Assembly (NCBI RefSeq): GCF_014649655.1 | Contig: NZ_BMTL01000001.1 | Coordinates: 124,001-188,000 of the forward strand | Direction: 5' to 3' | Source: Streptomyces humidus | Lineage (GTDB): Bacteria > Actinomycetota > Actinomycetes > Streptomycetales > Streptomycetaceae | Length of the DNA: 64,000 nt | Part shown: positions 25,969-34,286 of the stretch, one piece after another | Position numbering within the stretch: the first letter of the stretch is position 1 | Layout of the letters: each line of letters starts with the position of its first letter | Position numbers and translations under genes: made by a program | The notes under the pieces: generated by a model | What the model was told of the DNA's origin: nothing | The model's database searches: none | Seen by the model: the letters and a program-made list of their open reading frames with translations, nothing else

Positions 25969-27015
25969 ATGACGGTGACCCTGGCGGACGTGGCGGCCCG
26001 CGCGCAGGTCTCGCCCGCGACGGTGTCGCGCGTGCTGAACGGGAACTACCCCGTCGCCGCTACCACCAGGGAGCGGGTGCTGCGGGCGGTCGACGAGCTG
26101 GACTACGTGCTGAACGGGCCGGCGAGCGCGCTGGCCGCGGCCACGTCCGACCTGGTCGGCATTCTGGTGAACGACATCGCCGACCCCTTCTTCGGGATCA
26201 TGGCGAGCGCGATCCAGTCGGAGATCGGGGGGCCGGGCGGCCGGGCCGGGGGCGAACGGCTCGCGGTGGTCTGCAACACCGGAGGCTCGCCGGAGCGCGA
26301 ACTGACCTATCTGACGCTGCTGCAGCGGCAGCGGGCGGCCGCCGTGGTGCTCACCGGCGGGGCCGTGGAGGACGAGCCGCACGCGTCGGCGGTGGCGGCG
26401 AAGCTGCGCAGGCTCGGCGAGGCGGGCACGCGCGTGGTGCTGTGCGGCCGGCCGCCCGCGCCGGACGCCTCGGCCATAGCGCTGACCTTCGACAACCGCG
26501 GGGGCGGACGGGAGCTGACCGAGCACCTCATCGGGCTCGGACACCGGCGGCTCGGCTACATCGCGGGCCCCGAGGAGCGCACGACCACCCGGCACCGGCT
26601 GGAAGGCCACCGGGCGGCGCTGGCCGCGGCCGGCATCGAGGAGGACCCGCGCTGGACCGTGCACGGCCGCTACGACCGGCGGGCCGGCTACGAGGCGACG
26701 CTGGAGCTGCTGCGCCGGGACCCGACGCTGACGGCGGTCGTCGCCGCCAACGACTCCGTCGCGCTCGGGGCCTGCGCGGCGCTGCGGGAGTCGGGGCTGC
26801 GGATCCCGGAGGACGTGTCGGTGGCGGGTTTCGACGACCTGCCCTTCAGCATCGACGTGGTGCCCTCCCTGACGACGGTGCGGCTGCCGCTCGCGGAGGC
26901 CGGGGCCCGGGCGGGCCGCATCGCCATGGGCCGCGAGGAGCCGCCGCACGGCGGGATCGCCACGATCCGGGGCGAGTTGATGGTGCGGGGATCCTCCGGG
27001 ACGCCGCGGAGCTGA
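25969..27015 (+). CDS. LacI-family transcriptional regulator
   Basis: A 348-residue repressor with N-terminal HTH VTLADVAARAQVSPATVSRV and a sugar-binding-protein-like domain (LVGILVNDIADPFFGIMASA, RRLGYIAGPEERTTTRHRLE, AANDSVALGACAALRESG, VAGFDDLPFSIDVVP). The ATG at 25969 is placed by GGAGG (25956-25960), eight bases upstream; the frame is open to 25801. It diverges from the dehydrogenase-DUF993-epimerase operon and presumably controls it. The last 12 codons (VRGSSGTPRS region) reappear as degenerate tandem copies just after the stop. Confidence 0.87.
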   Translation: MTVTLADVAARAQVSPATVSRVLNGNYPVAATTRERVLRAVDELDYVLNGPASALAAATSDLVGILVNDIADPFFGIMASAIQSEIGGPGGRAGGERLAVVCNTGGSPERELTYLTLLQRQRAAAVVLTGGAVEDEPHASAVAAKLRRLGEAGTRVVLCGRPPAPDASAIALTFDNRGGGRELTEHLIGLGHRRLGYIAGPEERTTTRHRLEGHRAALAAAGIEEDPRWTVHGRYDRRAGYEATLELLRRDPTLTAVVAANDSVALGACAALRESGLRIPEDVSVAGFDDLPFSIDVVPSLTTVRLPLAEAGARAGRIAMGREEPPHGGIATIRGELMVRGSSGTPRS

Positions 27016-27025
27016 CGGGGGGGGC

Positions 27026-27095
27026 GTCCGGGACACCGGGGAGTCGACGGTGCGCGGGTCGTCCGGGACACCGGGGAGCCGACGGTGCGCGGGCC
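27026..27095 (+). repeat. 35-bp tandem duplication derived from the LacI gene 3' end
   Basis: Units 27026-27060 and 27061-27095 match at 33 of 35 bases. Their translation (TVRGSSGTPGS) matches the end of the LacI coding sequence (MVRGSSGTPRS), so a third, diverged copy is the gene end itself. Confidence 0.8.
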
Positions 27096-27120
27096 GTCCC
27101 ACGCGGGCGTGACCCGCAGA

Positions 27121-27140
27121 GCCCCCGCGCGCGCGGGGGC
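27121..27140. terminator. Perfect GC palindrome downstream of the LacI gene
   Basis: GCCCCCGCGC and GCGCGGGGGC (27121-27130, 27131-27140) form a 20-bp perfect palindrome. As RNA it would fold into a GC hairpin (at least 3 loop bases). It is a probable terminator for the LacI gene. Confidence 0.5.
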
Positions 27141-27258
27141 GGCCGCGCGGGGGCGGCGTCGGCCGGGGTGAGCCGTACGCACCAGTGCCAGTAGGTGCGG
27201 ACGGGACTCGGCCCGTCTCGGCTGGACCCGCGCGCCGCCTCGGGGCGACAGTGGGAGC

Positions 27259-28053
27259 ATGAAGTTCGCCTTTTCCACTCTCGGTGTCCCCGGTCTGCCC
27301 GTTTCCGAAGTGCTGCGGCTCGCTGTCGCGCACGGCTATCACGGCGTGGAATTGCGCGCCCATCCCGAGGAGCCGGTCCATCCGGGACTGAGTCCGGACG
27401 AACGGACCGAGGTCGCTGCCGAGTTCAAGGCCGCGGGCGTCGAGATCCTCGGGGTCGCCGGGTACGCGCGGGTCGCCGCGCCCGGCGACGACGAGCCCGT
27501 GCTCGACGAGATCCGCGGCCTCGTCGGCCTGGCCCGCGATCTCGGCGCGCCCTTCGTCCGCGTCTTCCCGGGCGGATCAAAGGACCAGACCGACGCGGAC
27601 GCCGTGGCCGCCCGACGCCTCGGCGCAGCCGCCGAGCATGCCGCCGACCTCGGCGTGCGCATCCTGCTGGAGACCCACGACTCGCACCGCACCGGCGCGG
27701 ACGTCATCCGGATCATCGGCCCCGTCGGACACCGTCAGGTCGGCGCGCTCTGGGACGTCATGCACACCTGGCTGGCCGGCGAGCAGCCGCAGGACACGTA
27801 CGCCGCGCTCTCGCCGTTCCTCGGCTATGTGCAGGTCAAGGACATCGCCTCGGCCGAGGACACCACCCCGCTGGCGCTGGGCGACGGGGTGCTGCCGCTC
27901 GCGGAGTGCGTCGAGGTCCTGACCCGGCACGGCTGGGACGGCTGGCTGTGCTGGGAGTACGAGAAGCGCTGGTACGAGGCCGCCGAGCCGCTGGAGCCCC
28001 TCCTGGACGGCGGACGCGCCCACCTGGGACGCCTGCTCAACGACTCCGCGTGA
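27259..28053 (+). CDS. Sugar phosphate isomerase/epimerase
   Basis: A 264-residue TIM-barrel protein of the xylose-isomerase-like superfamily. Visible features: MKFAFSTLGVPGLPVSEVLR, YHGVELRAHPEEPVH (Glu), RILLETHDSHRTG (Glu, His), ALWDVMHTWLAG (Asp, His), VQVKDIAS, and WLCWEYEKRW (Glu), which together give the expected metal ligands. It is the third protein of this fold in the window. It sits downstream of the LacI gene but separated by about 240 bp with repeats and a terminator, so it is likely expressed on its own. The substrate is unknown. Confidence 0.8.
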   Translation: MKFAFSTLGVPGLPVSEVLRLAVAHGYHGVELRAHPEEPVHPGLSPDERTEVAAEFKAAGVEILGVAGYARVAAPGDDEPVLDEIRGLVGLARDLGAPFVRVFPGGSKDQTDADAVAARRLGAAAEHAADLGVRILLETHDSHRTGADVIRIIGPVGHRQVGALWDVMHTWLAGEQPQDTYAALSPFLGYVQVKDIASAEDTTPLALGDGVLPLAECVEVLTRHGWDGWLCWEYEKRWYEAAEPLEPLLDGGRAHLGRLLNDSA

Positions 28054-28069
28054 CGGGAGCGGGCCGCGG

Positions 28070-28131
28070 GCGGGGTCCTGCCGGTCAGCGGCCCGGTCCT
28101 ACCGGCCAGTGGCCCGGTCCTACCGGTCAGC
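28070..28131. repeat. 21-bp tandem repeats over the 3' end of the EPSP-synthase-like gene
   Basis: GGCCCGGTCCTACCGGYCAGY occurs at 28090-28110 and 28111-28131, with a weaker copy at 28070-28089. The copy nearest the gene contains its last codons and stop (ADR-stop on the minus strand); the others are duplicates in the untranslated region. Confidence 0.75.
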
Positions 28132-29376
28132 GGCCGCCGTGCCCAGGCCGGTGCGCGCGAACGCCTCGTGGAAGCCGGGGAAGGTCTTGCGGACGCAGCC
28201 GGGGTCGTCGAACGAGATTCCGGGGACGCGCAGGCCGGTGACCGCGAACGACATGACGATGCGGTGGTCGCCGTACGTCTTGACGTCGGCGCCGGTGGGG
28301 ACGGCGCCGGGCCGGATCTCGATCCAGTCCGGGCCGGTGACCACCTCCACCCCCATCCGGCGGAGGTTCTCCGCACAGGCCTCCAGCCGGTCGCACTCCT
28401 TGACCCGGGTGTTCGCCACGTCCTCGATGCGCACCGGTCCGGAGGCGAAGGGGGCGATGGCGGCGAGCGTCGGCATGGTGTCCGAGATGTCCCGCATGTT
28501 GACGGTGATGCCGCGCAGTTCGCCCGTCCCGGCCACCGTCGTGCGGTCGGCGCCGACCTCCACCCGGGCGCCCATCCGGCGCAGGACGTCGACGAAGCCC
28601 AGGTCGCCCTGGAGCGCGCCCGCGCCCAGGCCCGGCACGGTCACCTCGCCGCCGGTGACCACGGCCGCCGCGAAGAAGTAGCTCGCGGTCGACGCGTCCG
28701 GCTCGATGGCGTAGGTGGTGGCCCGGTAACCGCCCGGCGGGACGACGTAGGTGTTCCCCTCGCGGCCCACGTCCGCCCCGAAGGCCCGCATCATCGCGAT
28801 CGTGATCTCCACGTACGGCGCGGAGACCAGGTCCGTGACGGTGACGCGCAGCCCGGTGCGGGTGAGCGGGCCGAGCAGCAGGAGCGCGGTCAGGTACTGG
28901 GAGGACTGGCCGGCGTCCAGCACGACCTCCCCGCCCTCGACGCCGGCCGCCCGCACGGTGAGCGGGTGGTGGCCCTCCGCCTCCTCGTGCCGCAGATCCA
29001 CGCCCAGGTCGCGCAGGGCGCGGGTGAGCGGGAGGAGGGGGCGGCGGCGCATCTGGGGGGAGGCGTCGAAGCGGTAGACGCCGTGGCCCGCGGCGGCGAG
29101 GGCGGGCAGGAAGCGTGCCGTGGTCGCGCCGTCCCGGCAGTAGACGTCCGCCTCGGCGAGCGCCGGTCCCTGCGGGCGGCCGTCGATCTGCCAGGCGTCC
29201 GGTGTCCGTCCGACGCGGTAACCGAGCCGGGTCAGGCCCTCGGCGAACCCCTCGGTGTCGTCCGAGCGAAGGGGGCGCCGGAGAGTGGTGACTCCGTCGG
29301 CGGCCGCGGCCAGGAACAGGGCGCGGGCGGTGAGGGACTTGGAACCGGGGATGTCGACGAGGGCCATGCCCCTCAT
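28120..29376 (-). CDS. EPSP-synthase-like enzyme (AroA homologue)
   Basis: A 418-residue enolpyruvyl-transferase-fold protein. Motifs: VDIPGSKSLTARALFLAAAA (the usual SKSxTNR reads SKSLTAR), CRDGATTARFLPALAA, FDASPQMRRRPLLPL, GQSSQYLTALLLLGPL, DISDTMPTLAAIAPFA (catalytic Asp), NTRVKECDRLEAC and TYGDHRIVMSFAV. The start at 29376 is preferred because its ATG overlaps the stop of the upstream EamA gene (ATGA); ATG 29367 is an alternative. As a cluster-linked homologue it may be a second shikimate-pathway enzyme or act on another substrate. Coupling to an exporter suggests specialised metabolism (inference). Confidence 0.85.
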   Translation of the reverse strand: MRGMALVDIPGSKSLTARALFLAAAADGVTTLRRPLRSDDTEGFAEGLTRLGYRVGRTPDAWQIDGRPQGPALAEADVYCRDGATTARFLPALAAAGHGVYRFDASPQMRRRPLLPLTRALRDLGVDLRHEEAEGHHPLTVRAAGVEGGEVVLDAGQSSQYLTALLLLGPLTRTGLRVTVTDLVSAPYVEITIAMMRAFGADVGREGNTYVVPPGGYRATTYAIEPDASTASYFFAAAVVTGGEVTVPGLGAGALQGDLGFVDVLRRMGARVEVGADRTTVAGTGELRGITVNMRDISDTMPTLAAIAPFASGPVRIEDVANTRVKECDRLEACAENLRRMGVEVVTGPDWIEIRPGAVPTGADVKTYGDHRIVMSFAVTGLRVPGISFDDPGCVRKTFPGFHEAFARTGLGTAAADR

Positions 29377-30527
29377 GATCCCGCGCCGGTCCGCCCCACT
29401 GCCGGTACGTCCACGGGATGGACGAGTGTCGGGACCGTTCCCTCCGGGTGAACGGCCCGAGGGACGGCCGAAGGGACAGCGGGAGGCGCGACGGAAGGCG
29501 CGGCGGGAGAGACGGCCGTAGGAACCGCCCCAGGAAGGGCCGGAGGAACGGCCGCGGGAACCGCCGCAGAGGCCGCCGGAACCTCCGCGGGGACGGCCGC
29601 AGGAAGGGCGGGACGGACCGCCGAGGTCGGTGGTGCGGGCCGCCGAGCGCCGTCGTCCGTCCGGCCGGTCTTCCTCGCGGGCGCCAGGGAGGTCAGCGCC
29701 ACCCCGCCCGCCAGCAGGGCGGCGGCGCACCAGCGCGGCCCGCTCACCGACTCGCCGAGGAACACGGCGGCCGACGTCATGCCGAAGACCGGGACCAGGA
29801 GGGAGAAGGGGGCGACGGTGGAAGCCGGGTGGCGGTGCAGCAGCCAGCCCCAGGCGCCGAACCCGAAGACGGTCGTCACCCACGCGACGTAGGCGAGCGT
29901 GCCCGCGCCCTGCCAGTCCAGGTCGCGCAGGGCGGCCAGGTCCCGTGCCGGGCCTTCGGTCAGGAGGGAGAGGCCGAGCAGCGGCAGGACCGGGACCGTG
30001 CTGACCCACACCATGAAGTTCAGCGCGTCCGGCGGGGACGCCTTGCGGGTGAGGACGTTCGACGCGCCCCAGCAGGCCGCCGCCGCCACGACCAGGGCGA
30101 ACGCGCCGAGCGGTCCCGTGGCGCCCTCGTCCGCGGCCGCCACTCCGATGCCTGCCAGGGCCACGGCCATGCCCAGCAGACGGATCCGGGTGGGGCGTTC
30201 GCCGAGCACGGCGAAGGCGATGACCGAGGTGAACACCGACTGTATCTGCAGGACCAGCGAGGACAGGCCGGCCGGCATGCCCGCGTCCATGCCGACGAAC
30301 AGCAGCCCGAACTTCGCGACGCCCAGCACGAGTCCGACCGCCAGGATCCACTTCCAGGCCACCTTCGGACGGCCCACCAGGAAGACGGCGGGCAGCGCCG
30401 CCACCAGGAAGCGCAGGGCGGAGAAGAGCAGCGGCGGGAAGTGGCCGAGGCCGATCTCGATGACGGTGAAGTTGACGCCCCAGACGGCGGCGACGAGGAC
30501 GGCGAGGGCGAGGTGAGCGGGTCGCAT
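29373..30527 (-). CDS. EamA/DMT-family transporter with long Ala/Pro/Val tail
   Basis: A 384-residue membrane protein. Residues 1 to about 295 hold ten predicted helices in two EamA repeats (LALAVLVAAVWGVNFTVIEI at the start; ALVVAAAACWGASNVLTRKA in the second half). The final roughly 85 residues are a low-complexity cytoplasmic tail of repeated AVP/PAV units (PAAVPPALPGAVPTAV and similar), unusual for the family. It resembles amino-acid or metabolite exporters such as RhtA/YdcZ types. The start MRPAHLALAV at 30527 is chosen by the family N-terminus. It is translated in overlap with the EPSP-synthase-like gene and diverges from a LysR gene. Confidence 0.85.
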   Translation of the reverse strand: MRPAHLALAVLVAAVWGVNFTVIEIGLGHFPPLLFSALRFLVAALPAVFLVGRPKVAWKWILAVGLVLGVAKFGLLFVGMDAGMPAGLSSLVLQIQSVFTSVIAFAVLGERPTRIRLLGMAVALAGIGVAAADEGATGPLGAFALVVAAAACWGASNVLTRKASPPDALNFMVWVSTVPVLPLLGLSLLTEGPARDLAALRDLDWQGAGTLAYVAWVTTVFGFGAWGWLLHRHPASTVAPFSLLVPVFGMTSAAVFLGESVSGPRWCAAALLAGGVALTSLAPARKTGRTDDGARRPAPPTSAVRPALPAAVPAEVPAASAAVPAAVPPALPGAVPTAVSPAAPSVAPPAVPSAVPRAVHPEGTVPTLVHPVDVPAVGRTGAGS

Positions 30528-30628
30528 GCGTCGAGGATCGCCCGCCCCGACCGTGAAGCACCAGCGATGATTTCTGCATGGTTGGATGAAGCAACGCTGA
30601 TCTGTCACCGAGTCTCCAGGAGCCTGCC

Positions 30629-31555
30629 GTGCTCGATCTCCAGCGTCTGCGCGCCCTGCACGCCGTCTCGGTGCACGGGACGGTCGGCGCCGCGGCCGCC
30701 GCCCTCGGCTACACCCCGTCGGCGGTCTCCCAGCAGCTCGCCAAGCTGGAGCGGGAGACCAGGACCGTACTGCTGGAGCGGGAGGGGCGCGGCATCCGGC
30801 TCACTGACGAGGCCCTGCAACTCGTCGCCGCGGCAGCGGAGTTGCTGGCGATCGTGGAGCGGACCGAGACCGCGCTGGAAGAGCGGCGCGGGGTGCCGGC
30901 CGGACGGCTGACCGTCGTGGCGTTCCCCTCGGCGGCCCGGGGCCTGCTGCCGTCCGTGCTCGCCGAGCTGGCGCGCGAACACCCCGCCCTGGACGCCCGG
31001 CTCGCCGAGGTCGACCCGCATCTGTCGGTGGACCTGGTCGCTAAGGGGGCCGTGGACCTCGCCGTCGCGCACGACTGGGACATCGCGCCGCTGCCGGCCC
31101 CGGCCGGCGTCGAGCAGGCGGTGATCGGGGACGACGCGTGCGACCTGCTCGTCCCCGAGGGGCATCCCTTCGCCGGGCGGACCGGGGTGCGGCGGGAGGA
31201 GCTGGGCGGCGAGCGATGGATCTGCCAGCCGCCGGGCCGGGTCTGTCACGACTGGCTGGTGCGCACGCTGCGCGCCGCGGGACACGAGCCCGACCTCGTC
31301 CACACGGCCGAGGAGAACCCGACCCTGGTCGCCCTGGTCGCGGCCGGGCTGGGGGTGGCCCTCATCCCGCGGCTCGGGCGGGGCCCGCTGCCGCCGGGCG
31401 CGGTGGAGGTGCCGCTCGACCCGACGCCCGTACGGCGGCTGTACGCGCTGTGGCGGGCGGGGGCGGCACGGCGACCGGCGATCGCGGAGACGGTGCGGGT
31501 GCTGCGCGAGCAGTGGCCCCACGTGTCGGCCCATCGGCCTGAACACCAGCCCTGA
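30629..31555 (+). CDS. LysR-family transcriptional regulator
   Basis: A 308-residue LTTR. The HTH is LRALHAVSVHGTVGAAAAAL followed by GYTPSAVSQQLAKLERE; the effector-binding domain follows (RLTVVAFPSAARGLLPSVLA, VDLAVAHDWDIAPL, GLGVALIPRLGRGPL). GTG at 30629 has AGGAG (30618-30622) upstream. It is divergent from the EamA - EPSP-synthase-like pair with about 100 bp between starts, the usual arrangement for a LysR protein controlling its neighbour. The inducer is unknown. Confidence 0.87.
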   Translation: MLDLQRLRALHAVSVHGTVGAAAAALGYTPSAVSQQLAKLERETRTVLLEREGRGIRLTDEALQLVAAAAELLAIVERTETALEERRGVPAGRLTVVAFPSAARGLLPSVLAELAREHPALDARLAEVDPHLSVDLVAKGAVDLAVAHDWDIAPLPAPAGVEQAVIGDDACDLLVPEGHPFAGRTGVRREELGGERWICQPPGRVCHDWLVRTLRAAGHEPDLVHTAEENPTLVALVAAGLGVALIPRLGRGPLPPGAVEVPLDPTPVRRLYALWRAGAARRPAIAETVRVLREQWPHVSAHRPEHQP

Positions 31556-31655
31556 ACACCGAACGTGAACGCCGGGGGCGCGCCTTCTCCAATGCGCCGA
31601 TGTCGGCGCCCCCGCGGGTAGCGTGCGCCACCGTCCCCCACCGGAAGGAGCGCAC

Positions 31656-33440
31656 ATGCCCTCCAGACGCACCGTTCTCGCCGTCGGCGCCGGCGTCACC
31701 GCCGCCCTCGCCGCGGGCGGCACGGCCCGCGCGGACGACCGCCGGCCCGAGGCCCTCCTGTCGCGTATGACCCTGCGGGAGAAGGTCGGCCAGGTCTTCG
31801 TCTCGCGGGTCCACGGCCACTCGGCGACCGCGCCCGACCCGGCGGACGCCGAGGCCAACCTCGCCGACTTCGGCGTGCGCACGGCCGCCGAGCTGCTCGC
31901 GCGGTACCGGCTCGGCGGGATCGTCTACTTCACGTGGGCGCACAACACCCGTGACCCGAGACAGATCGCCGAACTGTCCGACGGCCTTCAGCGGGCGTCC
32001 CTCGGGCAGCCGCGCGGTCTGCCGGTGCTGATCTCCACCGACCAGGAGCACGGTGTCGTCTGCCGGGTGGGCAGGCCGGCCACCCTCTTCCCGGGCGCGA
32101 TGGCGATCGGCGCGGGAGGCGACCGGGCCGGCGCCCGCACCCTCGGGCTGCTCGCGGGCCGCGAGCTGCGGGCCATGGGCATCCGGCAGGACTACTCCCC
32201 CGTCGCCGACGTCAACGTCGACCCGGCGAACCCGGTGATCGGCGTCCGCTCGTTCGGCGCCGACCCGGACGCGGTGGCCGCTCTGGTCGCGGCGGAGATC
32301 GAGGGCTACCGGGCCGCCGGGGTGGCGGCGACCGGCAAGCACTTCCCGGGGCACGGCGACACCTCCGTCGACAGCCACACCGGTTTCCCCGTCATCACCC
32401 ACACGCGCGAGGAGTGGGAGGCGCTGGACGAGCCGCCCTTCCGGGCTGCGGTCGCGGCCGGCGTCGACTCCCTGATGACCGCGCACATCGTCGTCCCGTC
32501 CCTCGACGCCTCCGGCGACCCCGCCACCCTCTCCCGGCCGGTCGTCACCGGCCTCCTGCGCGAGCGGCTCGGCTTCGACGGGGTCGTGGTCACCGACGCC
32601 CTCGACATGGCGGGCGTGCGCACCAAGTACGGCGACGACCGGGTGCCGGTGCTCGCGCTGCGGGCGGGCGTCGACCAGCTCCTCAACCCGCCGAAGCTGG
32701 ACGTGGCCTGGAACGCCGTCCTGAACGCCGTGCGGGACGGTGAGCTGACCGAGGAGCGGCTCGACGAGTCGGTGCTGCGCATCCTGCGCCTGAAGGCGCG
32801 GCTGGGGCTGTTCGACGATCCCTACGTGCGCGCGGGCGAGGTCGGGCGGACCGTGGGCGTCCCGGCCCATCTGGCGGCGGCCGACCGGCTCGCCGAGCGG
32901 ACGACGACGCTGCTGGTCAACGAGGGGCCGGTGCTCCCGTTGTCCGCTCGGACCCACCCCCGGATCCTGGTGCTGGGCGCCGACCCGGCCTCCCCCACCG
33001 GCACGACGGGCCCGCCCACCGGGGTCCTCGCCGCCGCCCTCACCGCACTCGGCTTCACGGCGACGGCCCTGCCGACGGGCACCGCCCCCTCGCCCGAGAC
33101 GGTCACCCGTGCGGTGGCCGCCGCGGCCGGGGCCGACGCCGTGGTGGTCGCGACCTACGACGTCACGGCGGACAGCTCGCAGCGCACCCTGGTACGGCAA
33201 CTGGCGGCGATCGGACGGCCGGTGGTGGCGGTGGCCGTCCGCAACCCCTACGACGTCGCTCAACTCCCCTTCGCCAAAGCCTGTCTGGCGACCTACTGCT
33301 GGACCGACGTCGAACTGCGGGCGGCCGCCCGGGTGATCGCCGGCGCGGTCTCCCCGCACGGCCGGCTCCCGGTGCCCGTGCGACGGGCGGACGACCCAAC
33401 ACGGGTGCTGTACCCGATCGGACACGGCCTGACGTACTGA
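31656..33440 (+). CDS. Tat-exported GH3 beta-N-acetylhexosaminidase-like enzyme
   Basis: A 594-residue glycoside hydrolase family 3 protein. The N-terminus MPSRRTVLAVGAGVTAALAA has a twin-arginine signal. The catalytic domain has the NagZ-type motif GKHFPGHGDTSVDSHTG (Lys228, His233, His241) where the His acts as acid/base, and the nucleophile Asp314 in VVVTDALDMAG. A C-terminal alpha/beta sandwich-like domain follows. It should release N-acetylglucosamine from wall or chitin fragments outside the cell. GGAAGGAG precedes the ATG. An insertion sequence end begins immediately after the stop codon. Confidence 0.88.
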   Translation: MPSRRTVLAVGAGVTAALAAGGTARADDRRPEALLSRMTLREKVGQVFVSRVHGHSATAPDPADAEANLADFGVRTAAELLARYRLGGIVYFTWAHNTRDPRQIAELSDGLQRASLGQPRGLPVLISTDQEHGVVCRVGRPATLFPGAMAIGAGGDRAGARTLGLLAGRELRAMGIRQDYSPVADVNVDPANPVIGVRSFGADPDAVAALVAAEIEGYRAAGVAATGKHFPGHGDTSVDSHTGFPVITHTREEWEALDEPPFRAAVAAGVDSLMTAHIVVPSLDASGDPATLSRPVVTGLLRERLGFDGVVVTDALDMAGVRTKYGDDRVPVLALRAGVDQLLNPPKLDVAWNAVLNAVRDGELTEERLDESVLRILRLKARLGLFDDPYVRAGEVGRTVGVPAHLAAADRLAERTTTLLVNEGPVLPLSARTHPRILVLGADPASPTGTTGPPTGVLAAALTALGFTATALPTGTAPSPETVTRAVAAAAGADAVVVATYDVTADSSQRTLVRQLAAIGRPVVAVAVRNPYDVAQLPFAKACLATYCWTDVELRAAARVIAGAVSPHGRLPVPVRRADDPTRVLYPIGHGLTY

Positions 33441-33498
33441 AGGGTGTTGCACAAGGTTGTGTCTGGGCAGGTCAGGGCCCGTGGAGGCAGTCCTCTGG

Positions 33499-33937
33499 TC
33501 ATGATGCGAGCGCGAGATTGTGCATGAGGGCGACGGCCTGGACCGCGTGGTGGAGGCCGTCGCCGCGCTGCCGGCAGTCGCGGAGGATCTTGTAGTTCTT
33601 CATCCGGCCGATCACATGCTCCACCCGTGCACGCACCTTGCGGTGCGCGGCATTGTCGGCTTCCTCACCCGGCAGCAGAGGCCGGCGCGGGCGTTTGCGG
33701 TGCGGCACGACCATTCCGCAGTTGAGGTAGGCGCCGTCGCCCAGGACGGTCACGCCCTGGCAGCGGTCGCTCAGCCCTGAGGCCCGCCAGGCGTGCGCGT
33801 CCGCGGTGGTGCCCGGCACCGGGTGAGCGGCGGCGACCACCAGGCGGGTGTCGGCATCGACGATGACCTGCACGTTCGCGGAGAACCGGTAGTTGCGTGA
33901 CGATGAGCCGGCGAGGGGGCCGAAGGCCGCAACGAGC
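33499..33937 (-). pseudogene. Transposase C-terminal fragment (IS B part)
   Basis: Reads SSRNYRFSANVQVIVDADTR, VTVLGDGAYLNCGMVVPHRK, RVEHVIGRMKNYKILRDCR and ends AVQAVALMHNLALAS. These are the second Asp and the Glu region of a DDE_Tnp_4 transposase (IS5 superfamily). The N-terminal half with the first catalytic Asp is missing, replaced by out-of-frame sequence from another IS. It cannot make an active enzyme. Confidence 0.8.
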
Positions 33938-34244
33938 CGACGGTGGAGTCGACCGACACGGTCCAGTCGATGTCGTCGAGGGCATCGGCTGCTGCCAGGA
34001 CGGCGGCGAAGATCTTCTCCCACGTGCCGTCGACAGCCCACCTGATCAGCCGTTTGTGCGCGGTCTGGAACGAGCCGAGTTCCTCGGGCAGGTCCCGCCA
34101 GGGCGAGTTGGTTCGGTACTTCCACGCGATGGCCCCGAGCGTGCGGCGGTGGTCGGCCCACCGCCGTCCGCGGACCGGATCGGCCGGCATCAGCGGCTCG
34201 ATCCGATCCCACATCGCATCAGTGATCACTAACCGGCCAGGCAC
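33938..34244 (-). pseudogene. Transposase N-terminal fragment (IS A part)
   Basis: Encodes VITDAMWDRIEPLMPADPVR, AIAWKYRTNSPWRDLPEELG and the first catalytic Asp in WTVSVDSTV, then runs out of frame into IS B sequence. Its DNA is the same as the first part of the transposase at 37162 onward, on the opposite strand. It is a truncated IS5-family (DUF4096-type) N-terminal domain. Confidence 0.8.
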
Positions 34245-34286
34245 ATCCGATCAGCTGGCGAAGCAGCTGTAGATGTTCGAATCCGG

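Larger units (their letters stand above)
33443..34256 (-). mobile_element. Chimeric IS5-family element (two IS halves joined)
   Basis: The outer edge starts GGTGTTGCACAAGG just after the GH3 stop, a plausible IS terminal repeat; its partner is missing. Bases 33443-33937 encode, on the minus strand, the C-terminal half of a DDE_Tnp_4-type transposase. Bases 33938-34256 are the 5' part of a different IS5-type transposase and match 37134-37453 in inverted orientation with only one or two mismatches at the outer edge. The join lies exactly after the codons for VDSTV. Neither half is complete. Confidence 0.8.
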
